A stretch of 6,824 bases of DNA from JAIPAH01 sp964345255 (lineage in GTDB: Bacteria; Bacteroidota; Bacteroidia; Bacteroidales; JAIPAH01): contig CAYFQK010000186.1 in NCBI GenBank assembly GCA_964345255.1, forward strand, positions 1-6,824, read 5' to 3'. Shown here in pieces: positions 1 to 6,328 of the stretch. Made by a program: the position numbers and the translations under genes. Numbering within the stretch: the stretch's first letter is position 1; each line of letters opens with the position of its first letter. The notes under the pieces are model-generated. The model was given only the letters and a program-made list of their open reading frames with translations, searched no databases and had not been told where the DNA came from.

Positions 1-67
1 CATGAAAAAGGAAACAACAAAAACAGTTAGCCAAATCGTTAGCCATGAAAATCAAGATGGTTATTAA
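1..67 (+). CDS. Possible 3' end of an unidentified upstream gene
   Basis: One frame is open from the window edge to a TAA at 65-67 and reads (H)MKKETTKTVSQIVSHENQDGY. It is short, polar and has no recognisable motif. An ATG at 2-4 lies in this frame but is more likely internal than a start. It ends 40 bp before the regulator gene, so it could be the C-terminal tail of a gene in the same transcript. A sensor histidine kinase would be the natural partner there, but nothing in these residues shows one. The other two forward frames close by base 30, so the frame assignment is plausible but rests on little sequence. The gap 68-107 has no clear ribosome binding site or promoter. Confidence 0.3.
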   Translation, partial: MKKETTKTVSQIVSHENQDGY

Positions 68-107
68 TCAATTAAGGATGAATTACATATGTACTTAACG
101 CATAAAA

Positions 108-1547
108 GTGAAAGTTTTAATCGTTGATGATGACAAGCTAAGCCGGGATTCGATAGCTCAGTTTTTAAAGGAGCAGATGAATTATCATATTGAAACGGCA
201 AGTTCAGGAGATGAGGCTTTGGAAAAATACAAAGCCGGTCAGCCGGAAGTGGTGGTAACGGATATGAAGATGCCGGGCAAAAGCGGTATTACGTTAATGA
301 AAGATATTAAAGCCCTGAATACCGAAACGGAGGTAATAATCATGACGGGATTCGGAGATATGGAATCCTCAATAGAAGCCCTGAGGGCGGGAGCGGCAGA
401 TTATCTTTTAAAGCCGGTGAATATTGAAGAGCTGGCGATGACCCTTGAGCGGATAGATAAATATAACAGGCTTAAATCTGAAAATATAAAACTCAGGGAT
501 ACCGTTCGCACTACGGATGAACAACTGAAGGAGGAAGATGCTAAGCTGTATTCCCTGCAATCTACCCTCAAGCAGGTTACTCAAACAGGTGGGGTCGGGA
601 TATTCTCTTCTTCCATGCAAAATGTGGTTGATTTATCTGAAAAATATCACCAGGAAAGGGATGTGCCGGTTATTATCCAGGGTGAAACCGGAACCGGAAA
701 AGAAATTGTAGCCCGCATACTGCATCACGGAACCGGCGAAGAAAGCAATCGTCCCTTTGTCCCTGTCAATTGCGCGGCTATAGCCCCACATCTTTTTGAA
801 AGTGAATTGTTTGGATATGCTGAAGGAGCCTTTACCGGGGCGCGGAAAAACGGAGCTGCCGGCAAACTGGAGCTGGCCCAAGGAGGAACCATTTTCATGG
901 ATGAAATCGGCGAAATGCCTAAAGAATTCCAGCCTAAGATTCTGCGCGCTCTTCAGGAGCGTGAGATTTACCGCGTGGGAGGCAGTAAGCCCATAAAACT
1001 CGACGTGCGTTTTGTCTTTGCCACCAACCGCGATCTGAAAAAAATGGTCGACAACAACGAGTTCAGAAACGACCTTTATTTCCGCCTTAACCTGGGGCAG
1101 ATAAAAATACCACCCCTCAACGCAAGGAAAGATGAAATTATTCCGCTTGCGCAGATGTTTCTTGAAAAATACGCCGTAAAAAGGAAGAAGGCTTTTAAGT
1201 TTATTGACGAGGGGGCAAGAAAGATTTTATTGGAATATGATTGGCCCGGCAATGTCAGGGAGTTGCAGAATACCATAGAACGTATTGTTTTGCTTTACAA
1301 CGATGAAACCGTTAAAGAACATCATGTAAGTTACCTTATCAGAAAAGATGCAGAAGTCCCCAATCAACCCGGGAACCCATTGGAATTGGGTAAGGTGAAA
1401 CTTCCCGAAAATAATCTTCCTATCGATTATTTGGAGAAGGAAATTGTGTCAAAAGCGCTGGAAAAATTTGACGGAAATAAAACCAAAGTAGCGGAATACC
1501 TGGGGATTTCTCGCAGCGCTTTGAGAAGTCGCCTGCGGAAGCTGTAA
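108..1547 (+). CDS. NtrC-class sigma-54-dependent response regulator
   Basis: This is a 479-residue cytoplasmic transcription activator, full length for the NtrC/AtoC/ZraR class. Residues 1-120 form the receiver domain, with acidic pocket D8/D9, phospho-acceptor D52 (VVVTDMKMPG), T80 and K102. A charged, probably coiled-coil linker covers about 110-155. The AAA+ domain has Walker A GETGTGKE (192-199), the sigma-54 contact loop GAFTGA intact (240-245), Walker B TIFMDEIG (261-268), the arginine-finger region FRNDLYFRLN (319-328) and WPGNVREL (379-386). The Fis-type helix-turn-helix is at about 440-479 (NKTKVAEYLGISRSALRSRLRKL). The start is GTG at 108: an in-frame TAA at 96-98 precludes an upstream ATG, and the next residues are already the first receiver strand. 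By family knowledge it should hydrolyse ATP and open RpoN promoters when phosphorylated. Its likely target is the downstream permease operon (inference from position and the sites at 1552-1745). No cognate kinase is visible in the window. Confidence 0.95.
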   Translation: MKVLIVDDDKLSRDSIAQFLKEQMNYHIETASSGDEALEKYKAGQPEVVVTDMKMPGKSGITLMKDIKALNTETEVIIMTGFGDMESSIEALRAGAADYLLKPVNIEELAMTLERIDKYNRLKSENIKLRDTVRTTDEQLKEEDAKLYSLQSTLKQVTQTGGVGIFSSSMQNVVDLSEKYHQERDVPVIIQGETGTGKEIVARILHHGTGEESNRPFVPVNCAAIAPHLFESELFGYAEGAFTGARKNGAAGKLELAQGGTIFMDEIGEMPKEFQPKILRALQEREIYRVGGSKPIKLDVRFVFATNRDLKKMVDNNEFRNDLYFRLNLGQIKIPPLNARKDEIIPLAQMFLEKYAVKRKKAFKFIDEGARKILLEYDWPGNVRELQNTIERIVLLYNDETVKEHHVSYLIRKDAEVPNQPGNPLELGKVKLPENNLPIDYLEKEIVSKALEKFDGNKTKVAEYLGISRSALRSRLRKL

Positions 1548-1551
1548 ATAC

Positions 1552-1611
1552 TGATCCATTTCGCCCACCTGATCCATTTGGATCGGTATTATTCAACCAA
1601 TTGATCCATTT
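1552..1611 (+). repeat. Three direct copies of TGATCCATTT downstream of the regulator gene
   Basis: Exact copies lie at 1552-1561, 1570-1579 and 1602-1611, with start-to-start spacings of 18 and 32 bp. Copies 2 and 3 share two more bases (TGATCCATTTGG), and copies 1 and 3 are both followed within a few bases by a CACCTG stretch. The cluster begins 5 bp after the regulator stop codon and ends 118 bp before the candidate -24 element. Two readings fit: an array of activator binding sites for the adjacent NtrC-class protein, or a remnant of an insertion sequence end, since some IS families (IS21-like) carry such multiple terminal repeats. No transposase fragment is visible here, which favours the first reading. 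Confidence 0.85.
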
Positions 1612-1616
1612 GGAAC
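1570..1616. promoter_or_regulatory. Candidate upstream activator sites (dyads) for the NtrC-class regulator
   Basis: The middle repeat sits in a perfect inverted repeat, GATCCA-TT-TGGATC at 1571-1584. The third repeat forms the same dyad with one mismatch, GATCCA-TT-TGGAAC at 1603-1616, 32 bp away (about three helical turns). Fis-type HTH domains of NtrC-family proteins bind as dimers to paired dyads of about this size placed roughly 100-200 bp upstream of a -24/-12 promoter. These sites lie about 113-160 bp upstream of the candidate at 1729-1745. The assignment to the regulator at 108-1547 is inference from position. There is no T-tract after either dyad, so they do not look like terminators. 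Confidence 0.5.
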
Positions 1617-1676
1617 ACCTGCTTGTCAATAGATTAATGAGATGAATCGATTTGCCTTTTTGATTACAGCACTGTT

Positions 1677-1711
1677 TATCAACACATAATAATTATATCT
1701 ATTATAAATAG
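1677..1711. promoter_or_regulatory. AT-rich, possibly bendable segment with a weak IHF-like match
   Basis: TATCAACACATAA at 1677-1689 matches the E. coli IHF consensus WATCAANNNNTTR except for one position. It is followed by a nearly pure A/T run and a small inverted repeat, CTATT-ATA-AATAG, at 1699-1711. This lies between the proposed activator sites and the proposed sigma-54 promoter, where a DNA-bending protein often acts in such promoters. The consensus comes from another phylum and AT-rich DNA gives chance matches, so this is a weak call. Confidence 0.2.
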
Positions 1712-1728
1712 CGGTTTAACTCCTCTTT

Positions 1729-1745
1729 TGGCATTTCTATTGACA
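1729..1745 (+). promoter_or_regulatory. Candidate sigma-54 (-24/-12) promoter of the lactate operon
   Basis: TGGCAT-TTCTA-TTGACA places the -24 GG at 1730-1731 and the -12 dinucleotide at 1742-1743 with the required 10-bp gap. The -24 box is good (TGGCAT against TGGCAC). The -12 box reads TTGA where the consensus is TTGC, so one highly conserved base is missing. Transcription would start near 1755, giving a leader of about 27 nt before the permease ATG. Support comes from the gene for a sigma-54 activator directly upstream and the dyads 113-160 bp upstream. The TTGACA and TATAAT-like strings here are only 3 bp apart and cannot form a sigma-70 promoter. Confidence 0.45.
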
Positions 1746-1782
1746 TGTATAATGCACTAAAACGAAAATAAAACTACTTACT

Positions 1783-3438
1783 ATGAGTGCATTATTAGCT
1801 TTTCTACCTATTCTTGCCACCATTATTTTAATGGCAGGGTTCAACTGGCCGGCCAAAAAAGCCTTACCTCTCGCTTTGGTTTTGGCAATTGGCGTTGCAT
1901 TTTTTCATTGGGATATGACCGTACAGCATGTGTTGGGGTATACATTCTTTGGTTTTCTGAAAGCCATAGACATCCTGATTATCATTTTCGGGGCTATCCT
2001 TATTCTGAACACCTTGAAGCTTTCGGGGGCCATGACCACCATTAACAATGGCTTTAGTGGCATTACTACCGACAGGCGGATTCAGGCTATTATTATCGGA
2101 TTTATGTTTGGCGCTTTTATCGAAGGAGCCGCCGGTTTCGGAACACCTGCCGCACTGGCCGGGCCGCTGCTGGTGGGCTTGGGCTTCCCTCCCCTGGCCG
2201 CTGCGTTGGTAGCCTTGATCTTTAACAGCGTGCCTGTACCTTTCGGAGCTGTCGGCACACCCATTTTTGGTGCTATGAGCACACTCGAGGCTAACATCGA
2301 AACGATTGGTGTAGCTCCGGATTCTTTTATGATGACGCTCACCCAGTGGATAGCGATACCTAATGCCATAGCCGGCATTTTTATTCCGCTGCTGGGATTG
2401 GCTATTATGACCCGTATTTTCGGGAAAAGCAAATCCATAAAACCCGCTCTGGCAGTGGCTCCCTTCGCCATATTTGCCGGATTGGCCTTTATGATTCCCT
2501 ACGTACTCATCGCCACGATTTTTGGTCCTGAACTTCCCTCGCTTGTGGGAGCCTTCATTGGGCTGGGGATTATCATATTTGCTGCCAAGAGAGGTTTCCT
2601 TGTTCCTAAAAAGAAATGGGATTTCCCGGAAGAAAGCGCCTGGCCAAAAATCTGGCGTTCTAACATTGATACCGGAAGCACTGGGCAGGCAAAAATGTCA
2701 CTGCTTAAAGCTTGGTCTCCTTACCTTTTGATTGCTGTAATACTTGTGATAACGCGTATTCCTACTTTCGGGATAAAAGAATTTCTGGTAGATCAAACAT
2801 TAACTTTTCATAATGTAGCGAATATCTCCGGATTGACTTATGCCCTGAAATGGGCTTACCTGCCGGGAACCATTCCGTTTGTGCTGGTAGCGCTGATCAC
2901 TCATTTTATGCACAAAATGCCTATGAAAGATGTAAAAAAAGCCTGGAAGCTTACTTTTAAACAAATTACCGGAGCGGCTATTGCTTTGTTTGCCGGCGTT
3001 GGTATGGTGCAACTCATGCTTAATTCGGGTGTGAATGGTAATGGCATGGACAGCATGCTTACTGAAATGGCCGAAGCAGCAGCCGGACTGTCCGGGGCGG
3101 CATATCCGTTTTTTGCCACAATCATAGGCGCTTTAGGATCTTTTATGTCGGGATCAGCCACCGTATCGAATATTCTGTTTATGTCTTTCCAGTTTGAAAC
3201 AGCCACCATATTGGGTTTCTCACAGGTGCTCATCACCGCTATGCAGGGTATAGGATCCGGTATCGGAAATATGATTTGTGTAAACAATGTAGTGGCCGTA
3301 GCTGCCACGGTTGGATGCATCGGTGCAGAAGGAAAAATTATCCGGACAAATGCCTTGCCTGCATTCATTTACTATCTGATAATTACCCTTATTGTGGGTA
3401 TTTTAATTTATTCCGGATTTGAACCTTTAATGTCATAG
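1783..3438 (+). CDS. lldP: Lactate permease (LctP/LldP family)
   Basis: This is a 551-residue inner-membrane protein of the lactate permease family (also named lctP), full length for the family. Members take up L- and D-lactate and often glycolate by proton symport. It is hydrophobic almost throughout, with a dozen or more predicted membrane segments. The family signature runs from GAFIEGAAGFGTP (110-122) through FNSVPVPFGAVGTP (147-160). A second conserved block, LGSFMSGSATVSNILF (451-466) then GIGSGIGNMICVNNVVA (489-505), lies near the C-terminus. A polar loop at about 270-310 separates the halves. The start is ATG 1783 (MSALLAFLPI); it is preceded by an A-rich leader without a Shine-Dalgarno sequence. 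The dehydrogenase gene starts 4 bp after its stop, a pairing known from lactate loci such as Shewanella lldP-dld-II. Substrate stereochemistry cannot be read from the sequence. Regulation is probably from the -24/-12 candidate just upstream. Confidence 0.93.
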   Translation: MSALLAFLPILATIILMAGFNWPAKKALPLALVLAIGVAFFHWDMTVQHVLGYTFFGFLKAIDILIIIFGAILILNTLKLSGAMTTINNGFSGITTDRRIQAIIIGFMFGAFIEGAAGFGTPAALAGPLLVGLGFPPLAAALVALIFNSVPVPFGAVGTPIFGAMSTLEANIETIGVAPDSFMMTLTQWIAIPNAIAGIFIPLLGLAIMTRIFGKSKSIKPALAVAPFAIFAGLAFMIPYVLIATIFGPELPSLVGAFIGLGIIIFAAKRGFLVPKKKWDFPEESAWPKIWRSNIDTGSTGQAKMSLLKAWSPYLLIAVILVITRIPTFGIKEFLVDQTLTFHNVANISGLTYALKWAYLPGTIPFVLVALITHFMHKMPMKDVKKAWKLTFKQITGAAIALFAGVGMVQLMLNSGVNGNGMDSMLTEMAEAAAGLSGAAYPFFATIIGALGSFMSGSATVSNILFMSFQFETATILGFSQVLITAMQGIGSGIGNMICVNNVVAVAATVGCIGAEGKIIRTNALPAFIYYLIITLIVGILIYSGFEPLMS

Positions 3439-3442
3439 AATT

Positions 3443-6328
3443 ATGAAAAACTTACCAGAAAAATATCAAAAGTTATACAACCGGTTCTCCCAGCAAATTG
3501 ATGAATCAAGATTATTAACCGATCCCTTGCAGACCCTTGCTTTTGGAACCGATGCAAGCTTTTACCGGCTTATCCCCAAAATTGTGATCAAGGCACAGAA
3601 TGCAGAAGAGGTCTCCTACATTCTATCGGAATGCGATCAGGCGTCCATTCCGGTAACTTTCCGTGCTGCGGGAACCAGTTTATCCGGTCAGGCGATAACC
3701 GACTCCGTGCTGGTCGTAGCCGGAAATGACTGGAAGCAACATCATATTTTGGATGATGGAAAGAAAATCCGCTTGCAGCCGGGCGTTATCGGTGCGCATG
3801 CTAATAATGTGCTGAAACCTTATCTCAGGAAAATCGGGCCTGACCCGGCATCCATTAATGCGGCCATGATCGGCGGCATAGCAGCTAACAACGCCAGCGG
3901 GATGTGTTGCGGAACAGCCGAAAACTCTTACCAGACTATCGACAGCATGAAGGTAATCCTGAAAGACGGCACTTTGCTGGATACGGGCGATGAAAACAGC
4001 CGAAAAGCATTTGAGCAGACGCATGGTGAGTTGCTGGATGAGCTGAAGCAGCTTTCTGCGGATATTAAAAATAACCAAGCCCTTTCTGAGCGGATCGCTC
4101 ATAAATTCAAGATGAAAAACACGACAGGCTACAGCCTGAATGCGCTGATTGATTTTGATGATCCGTTTGAAATTCTGCAACACCTGATGATCGGCTCGGA
4201 AGGAACCCTTGGATTTATTGCTGAGATCACCTACAAAACCGTAAATGACCAAAAATATAAAGCCAGCTCCTTGATGACGTTTCCGGATATTGAAAAGGCG
4301 TGTAGAGCGGTTTCGCGTTTGAAGAGTGAACCGGTGCTTGCCGTGGAGCTTATCGACCGCGCGGGACTGAAGTCTATGGAAGACGCCGACGGTGTCCCGG
4401 ATTACCTGAAAGACCTCTCTGAGGGAGCGTCTTCTATATTGGTTGAAACCACTTCTAACGACAGGGAAAAACTTGATCTGCAGATTGAGCAGATTAAAAA
4501 AGCCATTAAAGACATACAAACGGAAATTCCGATAACCTTTACGGATAAACCGGCTGAATATGCCAAACTCTGGAAAATCCGCAAAGGACTATTCCCGTCA
4601 GTAGGAGCCATGCGCGAAACGGGTACAACCGTGATTATCGAAGATGTGGCTTTCCCGGTGCCCAAACTGGCCGAAGCTACCCTTGACTTGCAGGAGCTGT
4701 TTTCAAAATATGAATATCGTGAAGCTGTGATTTTCGGGCATGCACTGGAAGGAAACCTTCATTTCGTGTTTAACCAGGACTTTAATGATGAGAAAGAGCT
4801 GGAACGCTATAAGGCTTTTATGGATGAGCTGGCCATAATGGTAACGGAAAAATATGACGGTTCACTAAAAGCAGAGCATGGCACCGGACGCAATATGGCT
4901 CCTTTCGTGGAACAGGAGTGGGGTTCGGATGCTTACGAAATGATGAAGCGCGTAAAGGCCATTTTCGATCCGCAGGATATGCTTAATCCCGGAGTCATCC
5001 TGAATAATGACCCGCAGATACATACCAAGAATCTTAAACCTATGCCCGCGGCTCATGAACTAATAGATAAGTGCACGGAGTGCGGATTCTGCGAGCCGGC
5101 CTGTGTTTCTCATGAGCTAACCATGTCTCCGCGCCAGCGGATAACGGTATATCGCGAGATACAAAGACTGAAAAAATCCGGCGAACAGCCGCATATTCTG
5201 GCTTCCTTAATCAATGAATACGATTATCAATCGTTGCAAACATGTGCTACTGATGGCTTATGCGCTTTAAGTTGTCCGGTGGATATAAACACGGGCGATC
5301 TTGTAAAAGACCTAAGGCATGAGTCTCATACACCCCGCGATAAGAAGATGGCAGCCTATCTGGCTCCACGCATGGATAAGGTTACAACTTATGCGAGAAG
5401 CGGGTTGAATATGGTGAATGCTTTCCATTCTATTCTGGGCTCCGGGGCGATGGGAGCCATTGCAGGAGGAGTGCGTAAGCTATCCGGGAACAAAATTCCA
5501 AGATGGAATAAATACTTCCCAAAAGGAGCGCCAAAAATACATCCTGAACCCATAAAAGCCGAAAATCCCGATAAGGTGGTTTATTTTCCTTCCTGCATTA
5601 ATCAGTCGATGGGGATTTCGAAGGATTATGACGAGAAAGTACCGCTCACTGAAAAAGTGAAACAACTTCTGAAAAAATCCGGATTTGAGATTATCTACCC
5701 GAAGAACCTATCCAATCAGTGCTGTGGAATGGCTTATTCCAGTAAAGGGTTTAAAGAGGAAGGCAAACAAAAGTCTGATGAGCTGGAGCGTGCTCTTTAT
5801 GAAGCAAGCGAAGGAGGAAAATACCCGATACTTTGCGATATGAGCCCTTGCCTGTTTACCATGAGGCAGAATATGCAACCCAGGCTTAAATTGTATGAAC
5901 CGATAGAGTTTACGCTGGAATACCTGGCCCCGAAGCTGGAATTCAGGCCTGTAGATGAGACCGTAAGTGTTTTTGCCGTGTGTAGCGCCAAAAAAATGGG
6001 AGTGGATGAACAGTTGGAAAAACTGGCCGGGATGTGTGCCACAAAAGTGGTAAAACCTGAAACGAATTGTTGCGGATTTGCCGGCGATCGCGGATTTACT
6101 CATCCTGAGCTGAACGATCACGGCCTCCGGTATCTCAAAGAGCAAATTCCGGAACAAGTGAAAAATGGATACTCTACCAGCCGGACTTGTGAAATAGGGC
6201 TTTCGTCGCACAGCGACATCTCCTACAAATCGATTCTTTACCTGGTAGATAAAGCAACTATTCCTAAGAAAGAGAAAGCCAATCCCGAAAGCTTTCGGGA
6301 TCAAATCACAGAATCCATAAACCAATGA
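3443..6328 (+). CDS. dld: FAD/Fe-S D-2-hydroxyacid dehydrogenase, probably respiratory D-lactate dehydrogenase (Dld-II/YdiJ type)
   Basis: This 961-residue protein fuses a flavin dehydrogenase to an iron-sulfur electron-transfer module, about the usual length for the family. Residues about 42-180 are the PCMH-type FAD-binding domain (RAAGTSLSGQAI 74-85; GPDPASINAAMIGGIAANNASG 132-153). The FAD-linked oxidase C-terminal domain spans about 265-520, with FGHALEGNLH (431-440) and EHGTGR (478-483). A ferredoxin-like segment follows: C544/C547/C550/C554, then C601/C607/C611 with Asp604 where a second Cys would be expected. Two CCG (heterodisulfide-reductase-like) domains have C718, C760-C761, C798, C803 and C847, C876-C877, C916. 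By family it oxidises D-lactate or D-2-hydroxyglutarate and passes electrons to quinone or a cytochrome. The adjacent lactate permease favours D-lactate (inference). There is no signal peptide, so it should work at the inner face of the inner membrane. It starts 4 bp after lldP and its stop overlaps the next ATG, so it is co-translated. The C-terminal ~25 residues are polar and contain a palindrome-encoded stretch. Confidence 0.92.
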   Translation: MKNLPEKYQKLYNRFSQQIDESRLLTDPLQTLAFGTDASFYRLIPKIVIKAQNAEEVSYILSECDQASIPVTFRAAGTSLSGQAITDSVLVVAGNDWKQHHILDDGKKIRLQPGVIGAHANNVLKPYLRKIGPDPASINAAMIGGIAANNASGMCCGTAENSYQTIDSMKVILKDGTLLDTGDENSRKAFEQTHGELLDELKQLSADIKNNQALSERIAHKFKMKNTTGYSLNALIDFDDPFEILQHLMIGSEGTLGFIAEITYKTVNDQKYKASSLMTFPDIEKACRAVSRLKSEPVLAVELIDRAGLKSMEDADGVPDYLKDLSEGASSILVETTSNDREKLDLQIEQIKKAIKDIQTEIPITFTDKPAEYAKLWKIRKGLFPSVGAMRETGTTVIIEDVAFPVPKLAEATLDLQELFSKYEYREAVIFGHALEGNLHFVFNQDFNDEKELERYKAFMDELAIMVTEKYDGSLKAEHGTGRNMAPFVEQEWGSDAYEMMKRVKAIFDPQDMLNPGVILNNDPQIHTKNLKPMPAAHELIDKCTECGFCEPACVSHELTMSPRQRITVYREIQRLKKSGEQPHILASLINEYDYQSLQTCATDGLCALSCPVDINTGDLVKDLRHESHTPRDKKMAAYLAPRMDKVTTYARSGLNMVNAFHSILGSGAMGAIAGGVRKLSGNKIPRWNKYFPKGAPKIHPEPIKAENPDKVVYFPSCINQSMGISKDYDEKVPLTEKVKQLLKKSGFEIIYPKNLSNQCCGMAYSSKGFKEEGKQKSDELERALYEASEGGKYPILCDMSPCLFTMRQNMQPRLKLYEPIEFTLEYLAPKLEFRPVDETVSVFAVCSAKKMGVDEQLEKLAGMCATKVVKPETNCCGFAGDRGFTHPELNDHGLRYLKEQIPEQVKNGYSTSRTCEIGLSSHSDISYKSILYLVDKATIPKKEKANPESFRDQITESINQ
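6282..6301. repeat. Perfect 20-bp palindrome inside the 3' end of the dehydrogenase gene
   Basis: ATCCCGAAAGCTTTCGGGAT is identical to its reverse complement over all 20 bases, centred between 6291 and 6292. It encodes NPESFRDQ in the polar C-terminal tail, 25 bp before the stop codon and 23 bp before the porin-like ATG. As RNA it can form a 10-bp G/C-ended stem only if the central bases open into a loop; as DNA it could be a dimer binding site or an interspersed palindromic repeat unit. No T-tract follows, so it is not a standard intrinsic terminator. The partial match CTTTCGGGAT at 2765-2774 lies within lldP and looks like chance. Confidence 0.9.

Noticed and set aside
84..93. TACATATGTA palindrome before the regulator gene
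   Set aside because: Ten AT-rich bases are common by chance and there is no second copy in the window to suggest an operator.
89..127. ATG at 89 as an alternative start of the regulator
   Set aside because: It is out of frame with the receiver domain and its frame stops after 12 codons; GTG at 108 is the only start that leads directly into the first receiver strand.
1571..1584. GATCCATTTGGATC as an intrinsic terminator of the regulator gene
   Set aside because: The stem is only 6 bp with a 2-nt spacer, too tight to form a hairpin, and no T-tract follows.
1622..1654. Bacteroidota-type housekeeping promoter (-33 TTG, -7 TAnnTTTG)
   Set aside because: CTTG at 1622-1625 and TCGATTTG at 1647-1654 have acceptable spacing (21 bp), but the -7 box lacks the conserved TA start and the site would leave a leader of over 100 nt; kept only as a weak alternative to the sigma-54 candidate.
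2082..2471. 129-codon - strand frame inside the permease gene
   Set aside because: Its Ala/Pro/Lys/Gly-rich translation is what the antisense of a hydrophobic membrane protein gives; no independent support.
3680..4519. 279-codon open frame on the - strand inside the dehydrogenase gene
   Set aside because: It is antisense to strongly conserved FAD-domain coding sequence; its translation shows no domain and has the basic, low-complexity look of a shadow frame.
5708..6325. 205-codon open frame on the - strand over the CCG domains
   Set aside because: It is antisense to conserved CCG motif coding sequence and has no recognisable motif or upstream signals; it is a shadow of the sense gene.
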